The position numbers and the translations under genes were made by a program. Positions 16,892-25,895 of a stretch of 64,000 bases of DNA are shown one piece after another. How positions within the stretch are numbered: the first letter of the stretch is position 1; every line of letters begins with the position of its first letter. The DNA is from Candidatus Sabulitectum sp. (GTDB lineage Bacteria > Fermentibacterota > Fermentibacteria > Fermentibacterales > JCC-6). The notes beneath the pieces were generated by a model. The model made no database searches and had not been told where the DNA came from. It was given only the letters and a program-made list of their open reading frames with translations. The stretch is from NCBI GenBank assembly GCA_023139045.1, contig JAGLOJ010000038.1, forward strand, positions 1-64,000, written 5' to 3'.

Positions 16892-17985
16892 TGAGCAGAC
16901 GGGTGGCTGTACTTGGCTCCACTGGATCAATCGGACGCCAGGCTCTTGGGATCATAGAAAACAGCCCTGAGCTTAAGCTTCATTCAATCGTCTGCGGCTC
17001 GGCAAAAGAAAAACTTAAGAAACAATTGGACAGATATTTTCCGGCTTACGCAGCCTGTGTCAATTCAGGTGAAGAGGATGATATTCTCACAAGGGCAATG
17101 GACGGCGCTGATATTGTACTCAATGCTATTGTGGGAAGTGCCGGTCTCAAGGCTAGTCTTCTGGCTCAGGAAATGCAGATTCCTCTTGCTCTTGCAAACA
17201 AGGAAAGTCTTGTGGTGGGTAGTGATCTTCTTAAAACACACTTGTCATCCGGTCTGGTTATTCCTGTGGACAGCGAGCACAGCACTATTTTCCGGTGTCT
17301 TCAGGGTGAAGCAAGAAGAGTTAGAAGAATTACCATTACAGCTTCAGGTGGATCTCTAAGAGATACCCCGATGAACCTGGTTTATAACGCTTCTCCCGAG
17401 ATGGTTCTTGCTCATCCAACCTGGGAAATGGGTGGAAGAATAACCGTTGATTCTGCAAGCATGGTAAACAAAGCATTTGAGGTTCTTGAAGCCAGAGCCC
17501 TTTTCCCGAACATCCCGGTGGATGTGGTTATTCACAGAAGCAGCATTGTTCATTCTCTGATCGAATCTGCGGATGGAGCCTGGAAAGCCCTTCTCGGCTT
17601 TCCAGACATGAAGATTCCCATAGCCTGGGCTCTTCTTTACCCTGAGCTCCCTACCTGTGCAGTGGTTTCTGAGAATCCACTGAATTGGGGAGACCTTTCC
17701 TTCCAGTCAATGGAAAAGCGGCGCTATCCGGCGTTCTATTCCGTACTCGCTGCCGGCGATACGGGCGGTACAGCTCCAACAGTTGCCAACGCGGCAGATG
17801 AGATTGCTGTTGATGCGTTCTTAAAGGGAGAATTGCCCTTCGGAGCAATAGCCACAGTAATCGATGAGGTTGTAAATTCCACACAAACAGAACCGGTTGA
17901 AGATTTTGCCCACATTATGCGTGTGGATTCCACATCACGAAAGAATGCCCGAAAGGCGGTTGATCGTATATGCTCTCAGCAGTAG
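16891..17985 (+). CDS. dxr: 1-deoxy-D-xylulose 5-phosphate reductoisomerase
   Basis: This is the first committed enzyme of the MEP isoprenoid pathway, NADPH-dependent. Motifs: VLGSTGSIGRQAL for nucleotide binding, LANKESLVVG, IPVDSEHSTIFRCLQG, and HPTWEMGGRITVDSASMVNK with the metal and substrate ligands. At 364 residues it is slightly short for the family (about 380-400). It overlaps cdsA by one base and rseP by 16. Confidence 0.96.
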   Translation: MSRRVAVLGSTGSIGRQALGIIENSPELKLHSIVCGSAKEKLKKQLDRYFPAYAACVNSGEEDDILTRAMDGADIVLNAIVGSAGLKASLLAQEMQIPLALANKESLVVGSDLLKTHLSSGLVIPVDSEHSTIFRCLQGEARRVRRITITASGGSLRDTPMNLVYNASPEMVLAHPTWEMGGRITVDSASMVNKAFEVLEARALFPNIPVDVVIHRSSIVHSLIESADGAWKALLGFPDMKIPIAWALLYPELPTCAVVSENPLNWGDLSFQSMEKRRYPAFYSVLAAGDTGGTAPTVANAADEIAVDAFLKGELPFGAIATVIDEVVNSTQTEPVEDFAHIMRVDSTSRKNARKAVDRICSQQ

Positions 17986-19205
17986 CAGTTATAGTTGGTC
18001 TTGGAATGATCGTTTTCTTCCACGAGTTGGGTCATTTCTGGGTATCAAAGGCTGTGGGTCTTCCTGTGGAAAGATTCAGTATTGGTTTTCCCCCATTTAT
18101 TTTCAGAAAAAAAGCAGGCGAAACTGAATACTGCATAGGTTCTATCCCGCTGGGTGGCTATGTGAAGGTTGATCTTGGCGTGGGAACTGAAAATGTTTCA
18201 CCAATTGCCTGGTGGAAGAGAGCCATGGTTGTACTTGCAGGCCCTGCTATGAACCTTGTTCTTGCTTCTTTTTTAATGTTTGTTGTACTTGGCGTGGTAG
18301 GTACCGAGATTCCGGTGATTGATACCGTTGTGGGCAGCACTCACATGAGCGGCCTTGAAACAGGAGATGTTATTCTTGAGGTTTCAGGCACACCAGTTGA
18401 AAACTACTCAGATCTTCACCAGCTTGTTGAACAGCAGATCAGTGGAGAATTTCTTGTGCAGAGAGGATCCGAAACTCTTACAGTTCTCTTCGATCTTCCT
18501 CCAGACAGTATCCCGGGTTTTATCCCTCTGCTGCCAACCATCGTGGAGTCTTCCGTAGGCATGCCCGCTTATGAAGCTGGAATCAGATCGGGAGACAGCA
18601 TTATCTCTGTTAACGCAGTACCGGTTATTGATTTTTCAGAGCTGCAGAATGAAGTGCTGCGATTCGAGGGGCAATTCCTGGAACTTGTCTACATAAGGAA
18701 CGGCTCACTGGATACCGCATGGGTTGAACCGATGAAGTATGATGGAAGAAATCTTATTGGCGTAACAGCACTAAGTGAAACCCGAACCATTAAACTTCCA
18801 TTCGATAGGGCAATTGTTGTTAGTGTTCAGGCTTCGATTGATGGTGCTGTAACCTTCTTCACCAGCCTGATTCAGATGGCAGCCAGACCCGCTGAACTAA
18901 TTGAGATGTCAGGTGGTCCTGTTTTTGTAGCAGAAACCCTTGGGCAGCAGGCTGCGTTCGGCCTCTCAAGATTTCTTGAAACTATTGCTTTCTTCTCTCT
19001 GGCTATTATGGGTTTCAACCTGCTTCCTCTACCCATTCTAGATGGTGGACAGTTCCTGTTCATCCTTTACGAAGGTATTCGCGGTAAACCCGCATCCCCC
19101 AAAGTAATTCAGGTTGCTCAGCATATCGGCATTATGCTTCTGCTTCTTCTCTTTGCCGCAGTGATCTTCAAAGACATTGCAAGAGTGGTAACTCGAGTCC
19201 GGTAA
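17970..19205 (+). CDS. rseP: RIP metalloprotease (site-2 protease family)
   Basis: An intramembrane zinc protease. HELGH is at residues 18-22 in the first membrane helix, and the second catalytic motif NLLPLPILDGG is near residue 350. Two PDZ-like regions lie between (around VGSTHMSGLETGDVILEVSG and MPAYEAGIRSGDSIISVN). In E. coli RseP cleaves anti-sigma E; no sigma or anti-sigma gene is visible here. The length of 411 residues is normal. Confidence 0.95.
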   Translation: MLSAVAVIVGLGMIVFFHELGHFWVSKAVGLPVERFSIGFPPFIFRKKAGETEYCIGSIPLGGYVKVDLGVGTENVSPIAWWKRAMVVLAGPAMNLVLASFLMFVVLGVVGTEIPVIDTVVGSTHMSGLETGDVILEVSGTPVENYSDLHQLVEQQISGEFLVQRGSETLTVLFDLPPDSIPGFIPLLPTIVESSVGMPAYEAGIRSGDSIISVNAVPVIDFSELQNEVLRFEGQFLELVYIRNGSLDTAWVEPMKYDGRNLIGVTALSETRTIKLPFDRAIVVSVQASIDGAVTFFTSLIQMAARPAELIEMSGGPVFVAETLGQQAAFGLSRFLETIAFFSLAIMGFNLLPLPILDGGQFLFILYEGIRGKPASPKVIQVAQHIGIMLLLLLFAAVIFKDIARVVTRVR

Positions 19206-19379
19206 GCGTGATGCATGCAGGGAAATGAAGCTGTAACTGAAAAATAGTTGCATGAAGAGCAGGTATCGATATTGCAGCAGGTAAAGAGTTGCGTACCGTT
19301 AAACACAATCGAACTGAGATATGATACATGTGCTGGGTATAGTAGAACGCTCTGTATGTTTAAGAACAGGAGAGGGTTG

Positions 19380-19601
19380 ATGAAGGTAGCAGAGATTCCA
19401 GCAATTTACCGGCTGAGCATCTCGGAAAGAATCATTCTCGTTGAGGATATCTGGGACAGTATTTCTTCGGAAGAGGCAAGTGTTTCTGTTCCGGGAATCC
19501 ATGAAGAGTAAATTGAGAAACGGTTTTTAAGATATAAATCAAATCCTGAGAATCTTCTGTCCCTCGAACAACTTCAGCAGAGGATCGAGCGCAGGAAGTG
19601 A
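19380..19601 (+). pseudogene. Interrupted addiction-module antitoxin (TIGR02574-like)
   Basis: From ATG 19380, behind AGGAGAGGG, the protein MKVAEIPAIYRLSISERI continues with LVEDIWDSI and SVPGIHEE, the pattern of the putative addiction module component family. A TAA at 19509-19511 then interrupts it. The same frame continues with IEKRFLRYKSNPENLLS and LEQLQQRIERRK to TGA at 19599-19601, which matches the expected family C-terminus. It looks like a recent nonsense mutation of a once complete 73-residue antitoxin. Confidence 0.7.
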
Positions 19602-19697
19602 CTTTCCAGTTACGCTTCATTCCAGAGATAGAGCATGATGTGATATGACAAATATGCCTCTTTGGCAGAAATACTCCGTATTGTCTTGCGTTATTGA
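19598..19697 (+). pseudogene. Remnant of the partner RelE/ParE-type toxin
   Basis: GTG 19598 overlaps the antitoxin end (GTGA). It begins VTFQLRFIPEIEHDVI, which looks like a ParE/RelE N-terminus, and stops at 19646-19648. A +1 frame then continues YDKYASLAEILRIVLRY to a stop at 19695-19697, reminiscent of the next part of these toxins. Short frames and stops make this a decayed toxin. The call rests on position and weak similarity. Confidence 0.45.
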
Positions 19698-19850
19698 TGT
19701 TGATGATGAGGGGTATGTGTACTACACCAGCATCTGGCAATCTGGTGTATGCCGTTGAAGGAGAAACTCCTTTGGAAGCCACTTGGGAACCTCAACCACC
19801 TTATGGTCAGCGCACAGTGTGGGATCTATAGACAATACAGAACAGCATTC
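19698..19850. other. Intergenic remainder after the decayed module
   Basis: I see no supportable gene here. A 43-codon frame from 19698 ends at a TAG near 19830 and includes NLVYAVEGETPLEATWEPQ; it could be another toxin fragment, but the similarity is too weak to call. Confidence 0.3.
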
Positions 19851-20174
19851 TTACAGCATTTCCGCCTGAATCGCTTCCTGCTGAGCCTGTAATTCAAGCT
19901 GATCCAGTTTCATGGCAGTGTCGGCTGCTGCCCTGAAGAATGTGGGCCAGGCTTCAGTGTGTTCAACCGACATCAGTTCAAGTTCTGATAGGAACTCTTT
20001 GTCTGGAGCCTCTGACCAGTTGGAGTCAGCGGGAAGATAAGCCAGGTTGCGGGCCAGCATACCGGCTCCGGTTGATATTGTACTCAACTGCTCAGGCGTC
20101 AGTTCTGTGCTTGAACTTCCACCACAGGCAAGCAGGAGAATTATTGATATCAGTAAAATCGCTGTCTTCTTCAT
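19851..20174 (-). CDS. Small lipoprotein of unknown function
   Basis: This is a 107-residue product with a signal peptide MKKTAILLISIILLLAC-G and a lipobox LLAC. The mature part is mostly helical and acidic, with a Gln/Glu-rich C-terminal helix (LELQAQQEAIQAEML). I choose ATG 20174; a longer frame to 20210 would put 12 charged residues before the signal peptide. It is divergent from the large metalloprotease gene at 20271. No family recognised. Confidence 0.7.
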   Translation of the reverse strand: MKKTAILLISIILLLACGGSSSTELTPEQLSTISTGAGMLARNLAYLPADSNWSEAPDKEFLSELELMSVEHTEAWPTFFRAAADTAMKLDQLELQAQQEAIQAEML

Positions 20175-20223
20175 GCCCCTAATATGCAAAGGAAGACGGA
20201 TCGGGCACATTCCCGGCTTACAT

Positions 20224-20232
20224 TGCTATAAT
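20224..20232 (+). promoter_or_regulatory. Extended -10 promoter of the 20271 gene
   Basis: TGCTATAAT at 20224-20232 is a perfect extended -10 element (TGnTATAAT). No convincing -35 is seen, as is usual for this class. Transcription would start near 20239, about 32 bases before the TTG start. Confidence 0.5.
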
Positions 20233-20270
20233 ACATAGATTGAGAGGTGGTTTCTGCTGAAGGGAGAACT

Positions 20271-23099
20271 TTGAAGTTATTTATTTTATTACCACTATTG
20301 CTTTCTGTATCGGTGTTTGCCACCGAGTACGGGCGAACCAAGATAACTGGAACCGATGAAGACTGGTGGGTCATTCATTCCACGCATTTTGATGTTTATT
20401 TTGAAGAAGGTACTGAGAGTGCAGCAGAGAGCACCGTTGTTATTGCAGAGAGAGAAATTCGTCTGCTGGGGAACACCTTTGACTATCTGCCATCCAATCC
20501 AATTTCAGTAATTGTGTACCGTTCACCTGCGAGATTCAGGCAAACCACACTTCTGCCTGGTGATATGGGGGAGGGTGTCGGTGGATTTACCGAATTTTAC
20601 AAGGGCAGGATTGCTGTGCCTTTTACGGGGATATGGAGTGAATTCAGACATGTTCTGGCTCATGAGCTGAACCATGCCTATGTGTTTGATATGATGTACC
20701 AGAGAGAACTGACTGACATTGTAAGAAGCAGAGCACCTCTGTGGGTAATGGAGGGTCTTGCCGAGTACACATCTTTGGGCTGGGATACTGCGAGTGAGAT
20801 TGAATTCAGAGACATGGTTATCAACAATATGATTGTAAGTATCGGAGAACTCAGCCGCAGAGGAGACTACCTTGTCTACCGTGAGGGACAAGCTATCTAT
20901 CACTTCATGAACGAGCGATATGGTCAGGATAGATTTCACGATTTTGTAAGACACATGAAAAACCGTGACGGTATCGATGGTGCCATTGATGAAGCATTCG
21001 GTATGACTGTTAATCAATTCAGTGAAAGGTTTATAGAATGGGCCAGAGAAACCTACTGGGCAGATGTAGCCTATGGAGAAAGCCCGTCTGATATTGGCAC
21101 ACCGATCATGCAGGGAGAGGGTCGCAGGTCTTCCAGAGTCAATCTGGCAGGGCCTGTCATCTCACCTGATGGTTCCAAAGTAGCTGGATGCGAATACTAT
21201 CACGCCCGTTTTTCAGGAGTAGTTCGTTCTGCTGTGGATGGAGAGGAGATATTCAGACCCATTGGTGGAGGTGGTGTTTTTGAGGAAGCAGTTTCGCCTA
21301 TGTACCGTACAATGGCTTTTTCACCGGGCTCCGACTCTATTGCTGTTGCTTTCCACCTTGTAACAAACGACGGAATTAAGATAGCGGCTATTGGTGGAGA
21401 TCCGGTAACCCTTCCGCTTGGGTTTGAGATGATCCGTGATCCAGTGTGGAATCCCTGTGGAGGTCAGATTGCTTTCAGTGCTCTTCAGGATGGCTCTCTT
21501 GATATCTGGCTGTATGACATTGGTTCTGAGAGTCTTTCCAGAATCAGCGATAATGAACAGGGAGAATTTGATCTCTGGTGGGGAAAGAGTGGTATATGGT
21601 GTGTCTCTGAAAACCCTGCGGAAAGAGAGAGAACCATCCAGTGCTGGCAGATTGACGGAACCTTTGATGTAGTTCATACCTGTATAGAAGATCTATCTGC
21701 TCCGGTGGAAACTCCTGACGGTGTGATCTTCATCTCATCAGAACATGGAGATCCCAACTTCTACCTGCTGCAGGGAGACTCCCTTCCAATTATCAGACTC
21801 ACTGATCTTTACATCACACCTCAGTCACCCTCCTGGGCTGATTCATCGGGAATTGCTCTGTTCCAGTCTTCCGACTGGTCCGGCTCCGGGTTGTTTGTAG
21901 TACACGATCTGAGCGCAAGAAAAATTGAAACACCCTACTCTGTTCATGAGTGCGGAGACAGGGAATTATCGGAAGATATTTATCAGTATGAGACAGGCAG
22001 TTGGAGGATATCGTCATATCAGCCGGAGTTTTCACTGGATCGGGTGTCAGCCAATGCAGGATTTGATTCTTACTCAGGACTGACAGGTAATTCCTACTTC
22101 ATTTTCAGTGATGTGCTTGCTCGGCACCAGATGAGTATTCTGGCCAACTTCAGCGGTCAGATCAGTGACATGGATCTTGCTGTAATGTACAGCAACATGC
22201 AGCATCGATACCAGACTGGTGGTGCCGTTTACCGTTTTGTGTCGCGATATGTATTTAAAGATTCTCTGCGTCACTATGTGCGGGACATCAATCTGGGTGG
22301 CATGCTGGAAGTTGACTATCCCTTCACAAAAGCACTTAGAGCAGGTGTTTCCGGCAATTACAGAAGAGTGTCACGAGAAGGTCTCTGGTCAAATGATATG
22401 CTTTTCCGGGAAAACATTTTTTCCGTCCGAACCAACCTTGTTTTTGACAATGCACTCTGGGGTGCAGTCGGACCCCGTGTAGGAAGCCGGATGAGTCTTG
22501 ACTTTGATTACGCCCCGGGGTTGTGGGATAATTCCGAGTATTTTACCGCTACGATGGATCTGCGGGACTACATCTGGGTATCCTCAGAGGTTACTCTGGC
22601 CACCAGATTGGCCGGAGGTATAAGCTTCGGCAGGGACAAGCAGAGTTTTTTCCTTGGTGGTGCCCTCCCCCACAGAAGAAGCATTGGATATGTTGAAGGC
22701 GTGGGAGATGTTTACCGGTTCTATACCAGCTATGCCGATCTTCTTCGCGGCTGGGATTATGTTTCACTGAATGGAACCAGATACGGAGTTGGATCTATTG
22801 AGTTCAGGTTCCCTGTTCTCAACTACCTCAGCCTTGCTGCTCCCATACCCATGACCCTTACCAGGGGAAGAGGTGTTATTTTTACCGATCTGGGATTCGT
22901 CTCTGACGACCTGAGTACATTCAAAGGCGCCAGAGGTCACGGAGGGTACAGGCTGGAGGATATCAAGATGTCCTTCGGAACTGGTTTCCGCCTGAATGTG
23001 GGCTACTTTGTATTGAGAACGGATATAGCCTGGAGGACGGATCTGGCCAGTGTGAGCCAGAAACCTGAGTATTATTTCACAATGTCTACGGAATTTTAA
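20271..23099 (+). CDS. Secreted gluzincin metalloprotease-propeller-beta-barrel protein
   Basis: A three-part envelope protein of 942 residues. After a signal peptide (MKLFILLPLLLSVSVFA) comes a peptidase-MA-like domain with HELNH near residue 131 and the downstream Glu in WVMEGLAEYTS. The middle third has TolB/WD40-like blades (ISPDGSKVAG, WNPCGGQIAFSALQDGS, SPSWADSSGIALFQSS). The last 300 residues alternate aromatic and polar residues in beta strands and end in YYFTMSTEF, like an outer-membrane barrel. TTG 20271 follows AGGGAG by four bases and gives a clean signal peptide; GTG 20247 is an alternative. It would act at the outer membrane; the substrate is unknown. Confidence 0.75.
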   Translation: MKLFILLPLLLSVSVFATEYGRTKITGTDEDWWVIHSTHFDVYFEEGTESAAESTVVIAEREIRLLGNTFDYLPSNPISVIVYRSPARFRQTTLLPGDMGEGVGGFTEFYKGRIAVPFTGIWSEFRHVLAHELNHAYVFDMMYQRELTDIVRSRAPLWVMEGLAEYTSLGWDTASEIEFRDMVINNMIVSIGELSRRGDYLVYREGQAIYHFMNERYGQDRFHDFVRHMKNRDGIDGAIDEAFGMTVNQFSERFIEWARETYWADVAYGESPSDIGTPIMQGEGRRSSRVNLAGPVISPDGSKVAGCEYYHARFSGVVRSAVDGEEIFRPIGGGGVFEEAVSPMYRTMAFSPGSDSIAVAFHLVTNDGIKIAAIGGDPVTLPLGFEMIRDPVWNPCGGQIAFSALQDGSLDIWLYDIGSESLSRISDNEQGEFDLWWGKSGIWCVSENPAERERTIQCWQIDGTFDVVHTCIEDLSAPVETPDGVIFISSEHGDPNFYLLQGDSLPIIRLTDLYITPQSPSWADSSGIALFQSSDWSGSGLFVVHDLSARKIETPYSVHECGDRELSEDIYQYETGSWRISSYQPEFSLDRVSANAGFDSYSGLTGNSYFIFSDVLARHQMSILANFSGQISDMDLAVMYSNMQHRYQTGGAVYRFVSRYVFKDSLRHYVRDINLGGMLEVDYPFTKALRAGVSGNYRRVSREGLWSNDMLFRENIFSVRTNLVFDNALWGAVGPRVGSRMSLDFDYAPGLWDNSEYFTATMDLRDYIWVSSEVTLATRLAGGISFGRDKQSFFLGGALPHRRSIGYVEGVGDVYRFYTSYADLLRGWDYVSLNGTRYGVGSIEFRFPVLNYLSLAAPIPMTLTRGRGVIFTDLGFVSDDLSTFKGARGHGGYRLEDIKMSFGTGFRLNVGYFVLRTDIAWRTDLASVSQKPEYYFTMSTEF

Positions 23100-23119
23100 T
23101 AAGGAGGTAGTTTGCACTT

Positions 23120-23911
23120 ATGAGATTGGTTCTTCTGGCATTGGTGTCCTTTACCATGGTAGCCATTGCCTGGCAATGTCCCGCTTGTGGCGGGGAGAAT
23201 GATGGATCCTTCTGTGTTGATTGTTATCTTCCCCAGCCACCCGGAGGCATGGTGTATGTGCCTGCCACCACAGTGGAAGTTAACGGTGTCATGGTAGATG
23301 TATCACCTTTCTTTCTAGACGAGCAGCCTGTTACATACAGGGATTTTATTCCCTGGCTTAACGGATCAGGATTCGGTGTTAATGAGATGGGTATTATTAT
23401 TACAGGTGGCGGGGATGAAACGATGCAATTCCTCGCATTCACACCGTTTATCGGTGATCAGGGCGGGGGTATCACAGTTCCTTCACAGTGCCTGGAGAAC
23501 CCGGTTGCTTCAATCACATGGAGCGGAGCTCAGTCGTTCCTTTCAGACACAGGAAAGCGTCTGCCCACTCTGGCAGAGATAGAAGCAGCTGCTTCGCACG
23601 GTTTGATTGATGTCTGGGATTCTTATGAAACCATGCAGGCTTTTGCAGGGCAGATGCAATCTTCCATGGGGGAGATGCTGGGTACTTTGAATGCCCAGGC
23701 AATGTTTGCTGGCTACAGTTCTGCAAATGAACGAATCATGTGGGAGCTTACCGGAACAGTTTTTGATGGGAATCCTACGGCAACAGCAGTTTCCATTGAT
23801 GTTAGTTACATCACCCTTTTCAAGGCTCTCAGTGAGCCTCTGGTTTCATCAACGAGCAGAGATATGGGTTATTTCAATGTGATATTTCGAGGAGCCATAG
23901 AGGTTCCTTAG
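23120..23911 (+). CDS. Secreted zinc-ribbon / FGE-sulfatase-domain protein
   Basis: A 263-residue protein with an N-terminal signal-like helix ending near residue 18. It is followed at once by a four-Cys zinc-ribbon (CPACGGEN...FCVDC) and then a formylglycine-generating-enzyme-like domain: GGMVYVPATTVEVNG, DEQPVTYRDFIPWLN, NPVASITWSGAQSFL and GKRLPTLAEIEAAA, ending in SRDMGYFNVIFRG. The catalytic Cys pair of true FGE enzymes is not visible, so it is probably a binding or structural member of the fold. AAGGAGG lies 12 bases upstream of ATG 23120. It follows the metalloprotease gene by 20 bases and precedes lpoB. Confidence 0.7.
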   Translation: MRLVLLALVSFTMVAIAWQCPACGGENDGSFCVDCYLPQPPGGMVYVPATTVEVNGVMVDVSPFFLDEQPVTYRDFIPWLNGSGFGVNEMGIIITGGGDETMQFLAFTPFIGDQGGGITVPSQCLENPVASITWSGAQSFLSDTGKRLPTLAEIEAAASHGLIDVWDSYETMQAFAGQMQSSMGEMLGTLNAQAMFAGYSSANERIMWELTGTVFDGNPTATAVSIDVSYITLFKALSEPLVSSTSRDMGYFNVIFRGAIEVP

Positions 23912-23934
23912 CTATTTCTGAAAGGAGTCAGGAA

Positions 23935-24528
23935 ATGAAAGTATTTCTCATTGCATTTGTTTTTGTCCTTCTTGCTGTTACGGCTTGTGGAAGCAGGGAA
24001 GTTACAAGAACTGACACTGATACTGTTACCGATCTCAGTGGATACTGGAATGATACAGACGCCAGAATCGTTGCAGATTCAATCGTTGATCAGTGCCTCA
24101 CAGGACGCTGGTTTGATACACGGGCTGTCAGGGGAGACAGTAGAGTAAGCGATATTCCTGTTATCGTCGTGGGCGGTGTTCGCAATCAGAGTACTGAGCA
24201 CATAAATGTAGATGTGTTCATGTCGGAAATTGAAAGATCCCTTCTGAACTCCGGACGGTTCCAGATTGCTGCCGGAGGCCGTGAGCGTGACGAAGTTCGT
24301 GGCGAAAGAAGAGACCAGTCAATATTTGCATCTCCCGCAACTGCTGCAGAATTCGGCCGCGAGGTTGGTGCAGACTATGTAATGACAGGAACCGTTAACT
24401 CAATTGAAGACCAGGAAGATGATACAAGAGTTATTTTCTACCAGGTGAATATTGAACTAATCGATGTAGAGACTGCCCTCAAGGTCTGGATGGGGTCGGC
24501 TGAGATCAAAAAAGTCATAGAGTGGTAA
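23935..24528 (+). CDS. lpoB: LpoB-family penicillin-binding-protein activator lipoprotein
   Basis: The protein has 197 residues with lipobox VTAC-G at about 15-19. The LpoB pattern is clear: SGYWNDTDARIVADSIVDQCL, IPVIVVGGVRNQSTEHI, FMSEIERSLLNSGRF, then GREVGADYVMTGTVNSIED and a C-terminal strand VETALKVWMGSAEIKK. In E. coli LpoB is an outer-membrane lipoprotein that stimulates PBP1b. It supports a diderm envelope. The next gene starts two bases later and is its usual partner. Confidence 0.88.
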   Translation: MKVFLIAFVFVLLAVTACGSREVTRTDTDTVTDLSGYWNDTDARIVADSIVDQCLTGRWFDTRAVRGDSRVSDIPVIVVGGVRNQSTEHINVDVFMSEIERSLLNSGRFQIAAGGRERDEVRGERRDQSIFASPATAAEFGREVGADYVMTGTVNSIEDQEDDTRVIFYQVNIELIDVETALKVWMGSAEIKKVIEW

Positions 24529-24529
24529 A

Positions 24530-25831
24530 ATGAGAATCATCCTGCTTCTTTCCGGGTTTCTTCTTGTCATGTCTTGCGCTGTGGCGTACACAAACACAAT
24601 GGCACCTGTGATAATGGACATGGATCACGGCCACAACTCGGAAGCCATCACAAGGCTGAAAGATGTATTCCCTGACAGCACTGGCAGGGATCGTCTTCTT
24701 TATCTGATGGAGCTTGGAAATCTCGCCAGATATGCCAGGCAGCATAGCATTGCCCAGACTGTTCTCCTTCGGGCAGACAGGCTCAGTGATAATCTGAGGG
24801 GGACTGATATAGGGCAGCAGGCTCAGTCAATGGTCACCAGTGATCTGGCTCTGGATTTTCGGGGTGCAGATTACGAGAAAGTCTTCATCAACTACTGTCT
24901 GGCTTCCAGTTATGCAGCATCCGGAGACCTTGAAGATGCTCTTGTTGAAGCCAGGCGGGTGAACGAAAAGCTGAAGGAAATCAACAGCAGATACGAGGGT
25001 AATCCCAACAGGTATACTGATGATGCCTTTGTCCGGTACTTCATGGGAGTTCTGTACGAAATGGACGGCGACTATGACGATGCCCTTGTCAGTTATCGTT
25101 ATGCTCTTGCCACCTACGACTCTACTTATGCTGAAGATTACAACCTCCCTGCTCCTCAGCAGCTCAAGTCAGATGCTATGCGTCTGGCCAACTACAACGG
25201 ATTTGAGAGTCTTCTCTCTACCTTTGAGAAACAATGGCCCGGTTTAAGCTGGCGGGGATCGGGGCCCACAGCTGATATGGGCGAGATCGTTGCGGTGATT
25301 GAGCTTGGCAACATTTCATCAAGAAGATCTGCGGATTTTGCTGTATATTTAGATGACAGAGTTTACAGTCTTGCACTTCCCACAATCCCGGACTTCTCCC
25401 GTCGACGGGTAACTGGCTCACTCTCTGCCGGAGGAAGAACCACCGGCATGTTCCTGGTGGAAGATCTAAACGGAATTGCCAGGAAGAATCTTGAAGATGG
25501 GGCTGGAAGAAATGTTGTTAGAGCAGCTGCAAGGCTGGCTGTAAAGGCAGGATTGGCAAATCTGGGTGAGAACATCACAGAACAGCTTACCGACAATGAA
25601 AATGTGAGTTCAGGAGTAGGCCTGATCCTCAGTATTATTGGTGCAGCCACCGAGCAGGCCGATCTCAGGGCGTGGCTTACGCTGCCTGCACAGATACAGA
25701 TGGCTCGCCTGCAGGTACCTCCGGGAACCTGGCCGGTGAGTGTTACAGTTAACGGCAGAAGCTTCACCCACGATCCTGTGACAGTACAGGCCGGTGAGAT
25801 CACCCTTGTCTTCCTGAGAGAGGACATATAG
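24530..25831 (+). CDS. COG3014-like tetratricopeptide lipoprotein next to LpoB
   Basis: This is a 433-residue protein with lipobox LVMSC-A near residue 15. Helical repeats follow: LLYLMELGNLARYARQ, NYCLASSYAASGDLEDALVE, and FMGVLYEMDGDYDDALVSY with the TPR spacing. The C-terminal part is beta-rich (PPGTWPVSVTVNGRSF). Lipoproteins of this type are often encoded with LpoB homologues. The function is unknown; a role in envelope assembly is inferred from the neighbour. Confidence 0.7.
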   Translation: MRIILLLSGFLLVMSCAVAYTNTMAPVIMDMDHGHNSEAITRLKDVFPDSTGRDRLLYLMELGNLARYARQHSIAQTVLLRADRLSDNLRGTDIGQQAQSMVTSDLALDFRGADYEKVFINYCLASSYAASGDLEDALVEARRVNEKLKEINSRYEGNPNRYTDDAFVRYFMGVLYEMDGDYDDALVSYRYALATYDSTYAEDYNLPAPQQLKSDAMRLANYNGFESLLSTFEKQWPGLSWRGSGPTADMGEIVAVIELGNISSRRSADFAVYLDDRVYSLALPTIPDFSRRRVTGSLSAGGRTTGMFLVEDLNGIARKNLEDGAGRNVVRAAARLAVKAGLANLGENITEQLTDNENVSSGVGLILSIIGAATEQADLRAWLTLPAQIQMARLQVPPGTWPVSVTVNGRSFTHDPVTVQAGEITLVFLREDI

Positions 25832-25895
25832 TGTCATGCCAGGCACCAGCAGACGTATCTTACTTCTGCCTTTCAGCCTGTGACCGGGTTGTAGT

